This document shows, in pieces, positions 44,164 to 54,935 of a DNA stretch of 64,000 nt. The position numbers and the translations under genes were made by a program. The DNA lies in assembly GCA_038205755.1 (NCBI GenBank), contig JBBRBN010000010.1:1-64000 (forward strand), given 5' to 3'. The notes beneath the pieces are model-generated. The model saw only the letters and a program-made list of their open reading frames with translations, was not told the origin of the DNA and ran no database searches. This DNA is from JANNWF01 sp038205755 (GTDB taxonomy: Bacteria > Pseudomonadota > Gammaproteobacteria > Xanthomonadales > Xanthomonadaceae). Position 1 is the first letter of the stretch. Each line of letters begins with the position of its first letter.

Positions 44164-44766
44164 TCAGCGGTTGCTGGGGCTGGCGGCTGCGCGGTTGGCG
44201 ATGGCCAGCTTGACGCAGACGTGCAGCACCGCGATGGCACCAACGTAGATGGCGGTCGAGGTCAGGTAAGCCGGCAGCCAGTCGAGATAGTTCTTGAGCC
44301 AGCCGGCGGCGGTTGGCCCGCTCGCGCCGTCAACGAACCAGCTGCTGCTGAACCAGTAGAACCCGCCCTGCGCGAACAAATGGCAGAGCACCACGGACGC
44401 CACCAGGCAGGGTGCCAGCAGGGCCAGCGCAGTGCCGGCGCCGCGCTTGACCCCGCGCGCCAACGCAGCCCCGCCGATCCACATCGCGAAATGCGCCGGC
44501 AGCAGGAACCAGTAGCCGGGCGACACGCAGTAGTGGCTCCAGAAGTCCAGACCGGCGTTGCTGATAACCACGTAGTCAACCGCCACCGCCAGCGCCATCA
44601 GGGCCGGAAACACCCAGCGCAGCTGCGCCTGCAGGTAAAACCCGGCGACGAAGAACACCGCCCACGACGCGTCGGGCAGCGCACCGAAGTGATTGAGTCG
44701 GGTGGCCGCCATCAGCGATGCCAGCAGCAGAACGATGATCGGAGTGGTGAATCGGGAGGCTGGCAT
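44164..44766 (-). CDS. btuM: Probable solitary cobalamin importer (BtuM-like)
   Basis: A 200-residue membrane protein with about six hydrophobic segments (IIVLLLASLMAATR, WAVFFVAGFYLQ, FPALMALAVAVDYVVIS, YWFLLPAHFAMWIGGAAL). The N-terminal HFGALPDASWAVFF and SHYCVSPGYWFLLPAH resemble BtuM, a solitary ECF S-component-like cobalamin transporter; with the start at 44766 the Cys in HYC is residue 80, the number of the cobalt-contacting Cys in the characterised Thiobacillus BtuM. It precedes the cobalamin adenosyltransferase. No B12 riboswitch is evident in the short upstream region. Confidence 0.6.
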   Translation of the reverse strand: MPASRFTTPIIVLLLASLMAATRLNHFGALPDASWAVFFVAGFYLQAQLRWVFPALMALAVAVDYVVISNAGLDFWSHYCVSPGYWFLLPAHFAMWIGGAALARGVKRGAGTALALLAPCLVASVVLCHLFAQGGFYWFSSSWFVDGASGPTAAGWLKNYLDWLPAYLTSTAIYVGAIAVLHVCVKLAIANRAAASPSNR

Positions 44767-44867
44767 GGCGGCAAGGGTCGCTCGAGAGACCACAGAGTCT
44801 AGCGGAAGCGCGCCGCGTCGTTCCGGCGATGGCCGTTACACCGGCCATGGACGGGCGGCCCGGTATC

Positions 44868-46091
44868 ATGTCTGACATGTCCAAGACCCATGAGATTCTG
44901 GTGGTTGGCGGTGGCCTGGTAGGCGCCAGCGTGGCCTGCGCGCTGGCTTCTGCCGGCTGCGATGTTGCCCTGCTTGAGGCCACCGACCCGCAAACCGCGC
45001 TGCCGCCGAGTTTTGACGAGCGCAACCTGGCGCTGGCGGCGGCCAGCCTGAACGCGCTGACGGCGCTTGGCGTGTTGCGCCACCTGGCGACGCCGCCGGA
45101 ACCGGTCAAACGCATCCACATCAGCCGCGCGGGTGACTTTGGTGCGGTGCGGCTGGATGCCGCCGACTATGGCCGCGATGCCCTTGGTGGCGTGGTGATC
45201 GCACGTGAACTCGGCGCGGCGCTGGAAGCGCGGCTGACCGAGCTGCCGGCATTGGCGCGCTATCGACCCGTGCGCTTTCTGGCTCAGTCGAGTGACGCGG
45301 ACTCGATCATGGTGGAGGCCCAACCGGCCGCCACAACCACAGCACAGCGCATCTGCGCCACGCTGGTGCTGGCCTGCGATGGCAGCGACAGCGCGGTTCG
45401 CGACGCGGTGAGCATCGCAACGGCAGATCACGACTACCGCCAGACCTTGATCGTCAGCGCGGTGCAGACCGACCGGCCGCACGCCGGCCAAGCGTGGGAG
45501 CGCTTCACCGCCAGCGGCCCCCTGGCGCTGCTGCCGCGCGCGGATGGGAGTTACGGGGCCGTCTGCGGCGTCGCGGCAGGCGATGCGCAGCGCCTGCTGG
45601 CGCTGCACGATGCTGACTGGCTGACTGAACTGCAGCGACGCTTCGGCGGCCGCGCCGGGCGCTTTCTGCGGGCAGGCAAGCGTAGCGCCTATCCGATCAG
45701 GAGCCGCGTGGCGCAAGCGCTGGTCGCGCCGCGCTGCGTGCTGCTCGGCAATGCGGCGCAGACGCTGCATCCGATTGGCGCACAGGGTTTCAACCTGGGC
45801 CTGCGCGACGCGCTGAGTCTGGTCGAGCTGGTGGCGGGGGCCAAGGATCCGGGCGCTCACCGGCTGCTGGCGCAGTACCCCGAGCTGCGCCGCGCCGATC
45901 GCGAGCAGACCATTGGTTTCAGCGACGGTCTGGCCCGGCTTACGGCCGCCGATACCGCCGGACACCATCTGCTGCGTTCGCTGGGAATGCTGGCGCTGGC
46001 TGCCGCGCCGGGGCTGCGAGCGCCGCTGGTGGCCGGCGCGATGGGGTTTCGCGGTCGCGTGCCAGCGTTGGCCCGCGAGGTCGGAGCATGA
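44868..46091 (+). CDS. ubiH: UbiH-type ubiquinone hydroxylase
   Basis: A flavoprotein monooxygenase of about 407 residues: EILVVGGGLVGASVACALAS (FAD motif), LVLACDGSDSAVR (DG motif) and VLLGNAAQTLHPIGAQGFNL (GD-type motif with Asn in place of the usual Asp). It should hydroxylate the benzoquinone ring in ubiquinone synthesis. It overlaps the next hydroxylase gene by four bases. Met at 44868 or 44877 could be the start. Confidence 0.9.
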   Translation: MSDMSKTHEILVVGGGLVGASVACALASAGCDVALLEATDPQTALPPSFDERNLALAAASLNALTALGVLRHLATPPEPVKRIHISRAGDFGAVRLDAADYGRDALGGVVIARELGAALEARLTELPALARYRPVRFLAQSSDADSIMVEAQPAATTTAQRICATLVLACDGSDSAVRDAVSIATADHDYRQTLIVSAVQTDRPHAGQAWERFTASGPLALLPRADGSYGAVCGVAAGDAQRLLALHDADWLTELQRRFGGRAGRFLRAGKRSAYPIRSRVAQALVAPRCVLLGNAAQTLHPIGAQGFNLGLRDALSLVELVAGAKDPGAHRLLAQYPELRRADREQTIGFSDGLARLTAADTAGHHLLRSLGMLALAAAPGLRAPLVAGAMGFRGRVPALAREVGA

Positions 46092-47314
46092 CGACGACCG
46101 GCTCCCGCCGCAGTCGCGGCAGCGCGATCGACGTGGCGATTGTTGGCGGCGGCGTGGTCGGCGCAACGCTGGCCCTGGCACTGCTGCGTGACGGCCGGCG
46201 GGTGACCCTGATCGAAGCGCGCCAGCCGGCCATCTGGCAGACCGATTCGCCGGACCTGCGCGTTTACGCGCTGGCCGCCGACAGTATTGCGCTGCTCGAT
46301 GAGCTCGACGTCTGGCGCGCCGTGCGCACCGCACGGGTGCAGCCGTATCGGACCATGCGGGTGTGGGACGCCGGCGCTGCCGCGGAGCTGGTGTTTGATG
46401 CCGATGCGATGGGCCGCGAATCGCTCGGCGCTATTGTCGAGCACGCGCTGCTGGTTGATCGCCTGTGGCAGGCGCTGCAGCGGCAGCCGGCGTTCAGCGC
46501 GCGGCTGCCGGCGACGGTGGCTGGACTCGATCAGTTGGAGGATGGCGTCGAGCTGCTGCTGGACGACGGCAGCCGCGTGCGCGCAGCGCTGGTCGTTGCC
46601 GCCGATGGCGCCGAGTCGGCGCTGCGTGAGCGGGCTGGAATCGAGGTGGATCGGCGCGACTATGGTCAGCGCGGCATCGTTGCCTACGTCGACAGCGAGC
46701 GACCGCACCAGGACACGGCCTGGCAGCGGTTCCTGCCCGGCGGCCCGCTGGCGCTGCTGCCGTTCGTCGATTCCGCTGGCGGGGCCGCCACCCGGCGCGG
46801 CTGCCGCAGCTCGATCGTCTGGAGCGTGCCGGACGCCGACGCCGAACGCCTGTTGGCGCTCGATGCGGATCTGTTCGACCGTGAGTTGACCCGCGCATTT
46901 GACGCGCGCCTGGGCGATCTGCGCTGTGCTTCACCGCGCGCTGCGTTTGCGCTGCGGCGCCAGCTGGCGCGCAGCTACGTTGCCGGTCGCGTCGTGCTGG
47001 TCGGTGACGCCGCCCACGCGGTGCATCCGCTGGCCGGACAGGGCGTCAATCTGGGGTTGCGCGACGTTGCCTGCCTGCGCCGCGTGCTCACCGGAGCGAC
47101 AGATACCGACCTCGGTCAGGCGCGTCGATTGGCCCGTTACGCGCGTGAGCGGCGCAGCGAGAACGCCGTCGCAGCGTGGAGTTTCGACGGCATCAATCGC
47201 CTGTTTTCCAACAGCGCGCTGCTGCCCACGCTGCTGCGCGGTCCGGCGCTTGGCGTGGTTTCACGTATCGAGCCGCTGCGCCAGTTTCTGGCGCAGCGGG
47301 CGCTGGGCGGCTGA
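46088..47314 (+). CDS. UbiH/UbiI/VisC-family FAD hydroxylase
   Basis: A 408-residue second flavoprotein of the same family: VAIVGGGVVGATLALALLRD, LVVAADGAESALRERAG and VVLVGDAAHAVHPLAGQGVN with the canonical GDAAH. It is probably the UbiI/UbiM-like partner for another ring position. ATGA overlap with ubiH indicates cotranscription. Which carbon it hydroxylates cannot be told from sequence. Confidence 0.9.
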   Translation: MTTTGSRRSRGSAIDVAIVGGGVVGATLALALLRDGRRVTLIEARQPAIWQTDSPDLRVYALAADSIALLDELDVWRAVRTARVQPYRTMRVWDAGAAAELVFDADAMGRESLGAIVEHALLVDRLWQALQRQPAFSARLPATVAGLDQLEDGVELLLDDGSRVRAALVVAADGAESALRERAGIEVDRRDYGQRGIVAYVDSERPHQDTAWQRFLPGGPLALLPFVDSAGGAATRRGCRSSIVWSVPDADAERLLALDADLFDRELTRAFDARLGDLRCASPRAAFALRRQLARSYVAGRVVLVGDAAHAVHPLAGQGVNLGLRDVACLRRVLTGATDTDLGQARRLARYARERRSENAVAAWSFDGINRLFSNSALLPTLLRGPALGVVSRIEPLRQFLAQRALGG

Positions 47315-47328
47315 AGGCGCGTCCAGCG

Positions 47329-47356
47329 AGGCATCCGGCCCGGAGGCCGGATGCCT
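47329..47356. terminator. Bidirectional hairpin between convergent genes
   Basis: A 12-bp perfect stem AGGCATCCGGCC/GGCCGGATGCCT with the tetraloop CGGA lies between the hydroxylase stop and the end of the nuclease gene. It is positioned for both strands. No clear T-tract. Confidence 0.6.
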
Positions 47357-47365
47357 GCTCCGAAC

Positions 47366-50300
47366 TCAGTCCTCAAACCCGTCGGCAAAGATCTGGTCGA
47401 CCCGTGGCGGGGTCAGGAAGAGCACAAACCCGTCATGGTCGGAGCTGCCGGTCGGCACCCAGGTCCCCGGGCCCTGCGGGCAGGCGATCTCGTCGCGGAA
47501 CCGGTAGTTGCAGACCCGGAACCGCTGTTCCGCCGCGTCTACGTTGGCCCGCCCAAACGCCATGCCGGTAACGAAGTCGCGCGCCGACCCGCTGAACAGC
47601 GCGTGGTCGAGCACCTGGTTGACGGCGATGTCGCGGCCCCGGTTGGGTGGCGAATTCGCGGTCGGCGGCGTGTAGCCCTGGATCGGTCCGAAGTCCTCGG
47701 TGAAGTTGAACGAGTAACGCTCATCTTCATCGAGCAGCAGCACGGCGTTGGTCAATGCGGGATTGACGATGTTGACGTCGCCCGGTAGCTCGCAGTTGGT
47801 AACTCCGTTGGCCGGCGCGCAGGTGTTCTCGTCGTTGCGATAGGTGCCGGCGACCAGTCCGACCACATCCGCAAACGCATCGCTGAACTGGTAGGCATTG
47901 TGGTCACCGATCACCAGCAGCGGCAGCGCGCTGGTGGCAGGGTTGGTCTGCAGTCCCTGCACCAGGTTGGCGATCGAGACTCCTTGGGTGAAGCGCTTGG
48001 CGCGGACCCGGTTGCTTTCTGCATCGCCAGTCTCCACGCCGCCGCGTGAGCGGGTGTGGTTGTTGATCACCTGGAAGCGGAACGGCCGACCGTTGCCGAT
48101 GAAGTTGGCAGTCAGCAACAGCGGCGGCCGGTCGTGCAGGATGCTCGTCGGGCTGCCGCTTGGATCGTTCCAGGTCTCAGCGGCAGCCAGCTGCTGCACC
48201 ACCACGTTGGTGATCCGCGCCGTGTTGACCAGATAGCCCACATCGATGCCGCCGACGTCGTTGCCCTCCTCCAGATAGGCCTCGTAGGTCGGGCCACCAT
48301 CGGCCGCGATTCCGACCGCCAGCGCCTGCAGAATGGCCAGATTCTCGACTTCCTGGACGCCCACCACGTCCGGGCTGCGCAGCACCTGCCGGATGTAGGC
48401 GCTGACTTGGCCGCGCTCGTGAATCACGCGATTCGCGTCGGTTTCAAGGGTTGCCGTTGCCGCACAGGGACGGGTGCTGTTTACGACCGCATCGCAGAAG
48501 CGGAAGGCGTTGAAGGAGCCGATGGTCAGCTCGCCAGTGGTCGATTCCGGCACCGGTTTGACCAGCGTATTGCTGCCCGGCACGACATTCAGCGAGATTG
48601 TCCAGATCTCGTAGTCGCCAAAGTCGAAGCCGATTACACCCTGGGCGCTGAAGCGGGCGCCGCCGTTGAGCTCGCGCAGCGCGTTCTCCGGCTGCAGCCA
48701 GTCGGCATCCAGTTCGATGATCTCCGGATTGCCATCCCACACGCCGGCAGCCGCGTTGGAGGCGCCGAGCGTCACCCCAAACAGCGCGCCCCTCTCGCGC
48801 ACGCCGCGCTCGCCGATCGGCGAGATGTACGCCTCGGCGAACAGGTCGGTGCTGAAGCGCTGGTTGGCGGCTGACACGACGCCATTGGGGATGCTCACCC
48901 GCATGCTCTCGAAGCACTCGAAATTGGTGTCGTTGCCTGCGGCGCCGCCAAGGCCGCTGCCGGGGCAGCTGAGCAGCGCCGGATCGGTGGACGGCACGCC
49001 GGAGGCCGCGCTGAATTCCACCGCGGTCGGCAGTGTCTGACCCTGGACCAGCCGGATGATGCTGTTGCCGGCATCCCGCACGCTGTTGATCTGCACCTGG
49101 GTGAAGCCGAAGAACTCCTTCACGCCACCGGTCACCTGCACCCGATCACCCACCGCCAGCGGTTCGCCGCTGTCGGTCAGCGGCGTGACGAAGGTGAACA
49201 CCCAGACGCCATCCGAGGTAGTCGGATCGTTGTCAGAGTCGGCATCCGAGGTCTGCAAGGCAAATCCGTCCCCGCGCACCGTCGTGACGATGGCTGGACT
49301 GACCGGTACGGTCACTATGCCGGTGTTGGCGTTGAGCGCGCAGGGCGAGATGAGGGGTGAGCAGGGGCCGCTGCCCTGTACCTGCCACACCTGATAGCGG
49401 TCGTCGTTGAGGATGGTGCCGGTGGCGGTGCCACTAACGATGGCTGCACCCGTGACGTTGGTCAGGCTGACGGTGAGCGTCTCATCCGGTTCGCCATCGG
49501 TATCGGCGAGAATGACGACGCTGATGGTGGTGCTGCTGTTACCGGCGCTGATCGTGCCCGGCCCTGAGGTGCCCACATAGTCGCTGCCGGCAGTCGCCGT
49601 ACCGTCTGCCGTGGCGAAATCGAAGCTGACCCCGCCAGCACCCGCCGGTCCATCCAGTGAGACGGTGAAGACCATCGGACTGGTGTCCTCGGGCTGACTG
49701 ACGTTGGCGATGCTCAACAGCACCGGCGCGGCATCGTCATTGAGGATGGTGCCGGTGCCAGTGGCCTGGCCTAGCTGAACGCTGCCGGGCGCAGGATTGC
49801 TGAGGACGACTGAGAAGGTTTCGTCGGTTTCCGGGGTTGTATCCCCGTTGACCGTTATGTTGATGGTTTGGGTCTCTCCTTCGGTCCCGGCGAAGTTGAG
49901 GATCCCGGCTGCGGCAACGTAATCGCCGTCGCCAACAGTTGCCGATCCGTCCTGGGTCGAGAAGTCCACGCTGATCGTGCCGCCCGCCGCGTCGATGAGG
50001 GTGACCGAAAAGACCAACGCCGTAGTCCCGGCATCGCCCTCGTCAAGCGAAACATTGTTGATCGACAACGACGGCTGCGCCGGCGGATTGCGCAGACCGA
50101 GAATGTAGGTCGTGTTGTCGCCGCCGTTAGCCTGGCCCGATGTGAGCGATCCGCTGGCCACGCTGAGCGTCCAGTTGGCGGGTGTGGTGGCGCCGGCAAG
50201 TCCGGTGACCAGCACCGCGCCAGAGTTGTTGGCGGGTGCTCCAATGGCGACATTCGAGATGAGACCAAGGGCGCCTGCAGCCGGAGTTCTCCACGTGATC

Positions 50301-50809
50301 GCGAAGCCATCAGCCGAAATGCTCGCGTTTCCGTTGGTTCCGTTCGTGTCCACGTAGACGACGTCGTCGCCCGCCAGATCGCCGGTGCTTCCGTTGCCGG
50401 TGATGTTGGCATCGCCGGTGCGCAGGGTGATGTTCCAGTCACCACCTGCAGGATCGTAAGCGAGGTCGCTGGCAGGCCCGGTTGCACCGCTGACGACGAT
50501 GATCGTGCCAGCCGGGAAATTCGATGCAATCGCTCCCATGTTGGTGAAGCGATAGCCGGAGAACTTGGCCGCCCGGGCTCCGGTCGAGTCACCGACGAAG
50601 AAGCCTTCCAGTTGCGCCGCCGTCATCGACTCGGTAAGCACCACCTCGACCCACTCATCGGTCGTCGCCAGATTGCCGGCGCGGTAGAACTCGTTGACGA
50701 AGAGCTTTTGCGCCGAGGCGGCTGGCGCAAATGCCAACGCCGCGACAAGCGACGCAAAGGCCAGCAAGGCGGCAGTGAATCCGCGCGCAGGCATCAGGGA
50801 AAGGAACAT
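47366..50809 (-). CDS. ExeM/NucH-type secreted endonuclease with Calx-beta repeats
   Basis: An approximately 1147-residue secreted protein. Domain order: signal peptide (ALLAFASLVAALAFAPAASA), lamin-tail-like domain (QKLFVNEFYRAGNLATTDEW to about 230), two Calx-beta domains (VSLDEGDAGTT, VSQPEDTSPMVF; about 260-480), an OB-fold region (WQVQGSGPCSPLISPC, about 490-640), and a C-terminal endonuclease/exonuclease/phosphatase domain (VVGVQEVENLAIL, VINNHTRSRGG, LVIGDHNAYQFSDAFADVVG, GSSDHDGFVLFL with the catalytic His). It probably degrades extracellular DNA. It ends QIFADGFED. GGAG eight bases upstream supports the start at 50809. Confidence 0.9.
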   Translation of the reverse strand: MFLSLMPARGFTAALLAFASLVAALAFAPAASAQKLFVNEFYRAGNLATTDEWVEVVLTESMTAAQLEGFFVGDSTGARAAKFSGYRFTNMGAIASNFPAGTIIVVSGATGPASDLAYDPAGGDWNITLRTGDANITGNGSTGDLAGDDVVYVDTNGTNGNASISADGFAITWRTPAAGALGLISNVAIGAPANNSGAVLVTGLAGATTPANWTLSVASGSLTSGQANGGDNTTYILGLRNPPAQPSLSINNVSLDEGDAGTTALVFSVTLIDAAGGTISVDFSTQDGSATVGDGDYVAAAGILNFAGTEGETQTINITVNGDTTPETDETFSVVLSNPAPGSVQLGQATGTGTILNDDAAPVLLSIANVSQPEDTSPMVFTVSLDGPAGAGGVSFDFATADGTATAGSDYVGTSGPGTISAGNSSTTISVVILADTDGEPDETLTVSLTNVTGAAIVSGTATGTILNDDRYQVWQVQGSGPCSPLISPCALNANTGIVTVPVSPAIVTTVRGDGFALQTSDADSDNDPTTSDGVWVFTFVTPLTDSGEPLAVGDRVQVTGGVKEFFGFTQVQINSVRDAGNSIIRLVQGQTLPTAVEFSAASGVPSTDPALLSCPGSGLGGAAGNDTNFECFESMRVSIPNGVVSAANQRFSTDLFAEAYISPIGERGVRERGALFGVTLGASNAAAGVWDGNPEIIELDADWLQPENALRELNGGARFSAQGVIGFDFGDYEIWTISLNVVPGSNTLVKPVPESTTGELTIGSFNAFRFCDAVVNSTRPCAATATLETDANRVIHERGQVSAYIRQVLRSPDVVGVQEVENLAILQALAVGIAADGGPTYEAYLEEGNDVGGIDVGYLVNTARITNVVVQQLAAAETWNDPSGSPTSILHDRPPLLLTANFIGNGRPFRFQVINNHTRSRGGVETGDAESNRVRAKRFTQGVSIANLVQGLQTNPATSALPLLVIGDHNAYQFSDAFADVVGLVAGTYRNDENTCAPANGVTNCELPGDVNIVNPALTNAVLLLDEDERYSFNFTEDFGPIQGYTPPTANSPPNRGRDIAVNQVLDHALFSGSARDFVTGMAFGRANVDAAEQRFRVCNYRFRDEIACPQGPGTWVPTGSSDHDGFVLFLTPPRVDQIFADGFED

Positions 50810-50962
50810 CGGCGACACTCCAGCGGACTCGAAGATAGCCGAGGTTATCACTCATTCATGACGCGTTCGGTGCGTTTTCGCTCGATTTGCAGCTCCTATC
50901 TGGGGCCTCCTCCGCGCCGAGGACACCCAATCACCGTCCATGTCGCCTCACTTGGCCATTGA

Positions 50963-52033
50963 TCACTTCAGATCAGCCAGCGCCGCCACCGTAATCTCCT
51001 CACGGTCGTGATAGAGCTGGCGTGCGCGCACGCTCAGTGAGTGGCCGGACTGTTGCTGCAGCAGATCCAGACACAGCTGAGTTTCGTCCCAGCGTTTCTT
51101 CATCGGCAGCTTGAGGTTGAAGATGGCGTGCCGGCACCAGCCGTTGGCGAACCATTCGGCGATCCGGGCGACCACCTTGCGCGGTTGCTCGACCATGTCG
51201 CAAACCAGCCAGTCGAGCGGCTGGGCTGGCTGCCAGCGGAAGCCGTCGGCGCGCAGGTGTTCGATCAGGCCGGTGGCCATCGCGCTTTCCGCCATCGGGC
51301 CGTTGTCGATGGCGGTGACCCGCAGGTGCTGGCGGGCGAGGATCCAGCTCCATCCGCCGGGTGCCGCGCCGAGGTCGGCGGCGCGCATGCCGGGTTTCAT
51401 CAGGCGCTCGCGCTCGCTGTCGTCCAGCAGCACCTGCAGGGCTTCATCCAGCTTCAATGCAGAACGAGAAGGCGCAGCGCTGGCCATGCGCAGGCGCGGG
51501 ATGCCGAGCGGCCAGGGCGAGCTGTCGGACGACCAGGCGTCGCAGACCAGCACGTGGTCGCCGGCCAGCAGCACGATATGCAGCACGTCGCCGTGGGCGC
51601 TCGTCGCGCTCGACAGCAGTCCGGCTTTGCGCAGCGCCTGTCTCAAGGCGTTGCCAAATGCGCGGGCCAGACCGGCAAGCGGGCGTGCGTCGTCGGAATC
51701 GGCGTGCTCGACGATCAGATCAACGTACGCCCGGGCCGACCCCAGCCGCGGCCGCAGCGCTGCAATGACTGGACCGACGCGGTCGCTTGGATCGAGTCCG
51801 GCCAGCTCAGCGCGCAGGCGCAGTTTTTGCCGCGCAAAGATCAGCGAGCGCCACGGCAGCGCGCGATCCAGCGCCTGTCCGGATGCGTCGTCGCCAACCA
51901 GAAACTGAACCAGTCCGCTGCCGCGAGCGGTCTTGGCGTAGCCGGCAATCTCCGCCAGCGCCGCGCGCTGGGTCAGCTCAGCCGCCAGCTCGGGTTCAAA
52001 GCCAGGGCGACACAGGCACACCAGCCCGCTCAC
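50963..52033 (-). CDS. rlmM: 23S rRNA 2'-O-methyltransferase RlmM
   Basis: A 356-residue RlmM, which methylates the 2'-O of C2498 of 23S rRNA. The N-terminal THUMP-like domain is followed by the Rossmann methyltransferase with AADLGAAPGGWSWILA (SAM) and the catalytic K-D-K-E set seen at RSALKLDEAL (Lys), WLVCDMVEQP (Asp), FNLKLPMKKR (Lys) and YHDREEITV (Glu). Length and motif order fit the family. Confidence 0.96.
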   Translation of the reverse strand: MSGLVCLCRPGFEPELAAELTQRAALAEIAGYAKTARGSGLVQFLVGDDASGQALDRALPWRSLIFARQKLRLRAELAGLDPSDRVGPVIAALRPRLGSARAYVDLIVEHADSDDARPLAGLARAFGNALRQALRKAGLLSSATSAHGDVLHIVLLAGDHVLVCDAWSSDSSPWPLGIPRLRMASAAPSRSALKLDEALQVLLDDSERERLMKPGMRAADLGAAPGGWSWILARQHLRVTAIDNGPMAESAMATGLIEHLRADGFRWQPAQPLDWLVCDMVEQPRKVVARIAEWFANGWCRHAIFNLKLPMKKRWDETQLCLDLLQQQSGHSLSVRARQLYHDREEITVAALADLK

Positions 52034-52070
52034 GCGGGCGGATGTCGAACGAGGGTCATCCGTCCGGCTG

Positions 52071-52640
52071 TCAGTAGCGCGTGCCGTGCGCTGCGTAAGC
52101 GCGCAGCACCTCGCGCGCCGGCTGCCGCAGGATGTCGCGGCGGACGGCGATGCCGCGCTTTTCGAGCTCGCCGATCCAGTCCGCCGGCAGCGGGCCTTCG
52201 TCGAACTCGGTCAGCTCCATCACGTCGTCGGCGCGAGCGGCGATCAGCAGTTCATCGATGCCGGCCCACACGCTGGCGCCGTAACACATGCAGCACGGCT
52301 GGGCCGAGGTGGCGAGCGCGATGGGTCGCGCCAGGCCGCCGAGCGGATCGTTGAGCCGGAACAGCTGGCAGCGCTGCTGGGCGGTCATGAACGCCATCAT
52401 TTCGGCATGCGCGACCGAGCAGGTCTGTGGCACCACCCGGTTCACGCCAATACCCAGAATCCGGCCAGCGGCGTCAAACACGGCGGCGCCGAAAGGTCCG
52501 CCGGTGCCGAGGTCGACATTCCGCTGGGCCAGCTCGATGGCCAGGGCCACGCGGCTGGCGTCGTCCGGATACAGGCGCTGCGGATCGACCGCTTCGTGCA
52601 GCCAGGCTGGCAAGGTGAGGTGGATCTGGCCGTACAGCAT
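52071..52640 (-). CDS. Nucleoside/guanine deaminase family protein
   Basis: A 189-residue cytidine-deaminase-fold protein. Zinc ligands are VAHAEMMAF (H-A-E, catalytic Glu) and QPCCMCYGASVWAGI (P-C-x-x-C). The family includes guanine deaminases and tRNA adenosine deaminases; the pattern SAQPCCMCYGA fits the stand-alone nucleobase deaminase group, so a nucleobase role is more likely than tRNA editing. It is convergent with nothing and lies 38 bases after rlmM on the same strand. Confidence 0.85.
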   Translation of the reverse strand: MLYGQIHLTLPAWLHEAVDPQRLYPDDASRVALAIELAQRNVDLGTGGPFGAAVFDAAGRILGIGVNRVVPQTCSVAHAEMMAFMTAQQRCQLFRLNDPLGGLARPIALATSAQPCCMCYGASVWAGIDELLIAARADDVMELTEFDEGPLPADWIGELEKRGIAVRRDILRQPAREVLRAYAAHGTRY

Positions 52641-52644
52641 GCGA

Positions 52645-53043
52645 TCAGTCTAGCGGCAACGCGGCCGCGTCGCCGCTGGCGGCCTCGCAGCGCGAGGCCA
52701 CGCATTGGCAGCGGTCGATCACCGGGAAGCCACAGACGCTGGCCGTGCCTTCGCGCGCGCAGTCGGCGCGCACCTGGTCGGCAAACGTCGGGCTGGTGCT
52801 GTTGACACAGGCCGGATAGTAGCCGCAGCAGTTGCCGACATCCTTGACCGTGCAGTCGGCGTCGGTGCGGCAGCGGTAGTCGAGCGCGCCTATCGCGCCA
52901 ACTTCGCCTTGCTCGCCGACCGCGGCGCCAGGCGCGGTCGCGACTGGCGGGTTGCCGGCAGGAGCGACCTCGACGTGCGGCGCTTCGCTGGCCGGCACGG
53001 CGCAGCCGGCCGCTGCCAAGCCGAGCAGGGCGGTGAGAAGCAT
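52645..53043 (-). CDS. Cys-rich lipoprotein, unknown
   Basis: A 132-residue lipoprotein (signal TALLGLAAAGC, lipid Cys near residue 14). A linker rich in Pro/Ala/Gly precedes a compact Cys-rich domain of about 70 residues: CRTDADC, GNCCGYYPAC, DC, VC, CQC and RC. Ten Cys are in this domain, consistent with disulphide bonds in the envelope. No named family recognised. It lies four bases before the deaminase gene and 19 bases after glnS on the same strand. Confidence 0.7.
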   Translation of the reverse strand: MLLTALLGLAAAGCAVPASEAPHVEVAPAGNPPVATAPGAAVGEQGEVGAIGALDYRCRTDADCTVKDVGNCCGYYPACVNSTSPTFADQVRADCAREGTASVCGFPVIDRCQCVASRCEAASGDAAALPLD

Positions 53044-53062
53044 GGCGCGCAGCGAGCCCACC

Positions 53063-54790
<1,728 letters not shown>

Positions 54791-54831
54791 GGGCAGCGCA
54801 GGCAGGTCGATCCGATAGCCCAACAGTTTAG

Positions 54832-54905
54832 CCCGGACTTTTCATGAATCGCGCATGGCCGTGCTGCTCGTGTTGCCGCACAGGGAATTCTCGTCAGTCG
54901 GCTAT
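54832..54905 (+). repeat. Decayed partial copy of the modular repeat (copy H)
   Basis: It retains TTCATGAATCGCGC, then CTGCTCGTGTTGCCGCACAG and CTCGTCAGTCGGCTATG, matching the left half of module 1. Terminal repeats are gone. It sits between glnS and the DUF2007 gene and ends about 30 bases before the latter's start. Confidence 0.65.
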
Positions 54906-54935
54906 GCTTTCACCCGTCCCCCGGTCAGGCTCGTC

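Noticed and set aside
44767..44867. Possible B12 riboswitch upstream of the BtuM-like gene
   Set aside because: The gap to the divergent hydroxylase is about 100 bases, too short for a cobalamin riboswitch, and no B12-box-like sequence was seen.
44799..46334. 511-codon minus-strand frame opposite ubiH
   Set aside because: Arg/Gln/His-rich antisense shadow of the flavoprotein gene.
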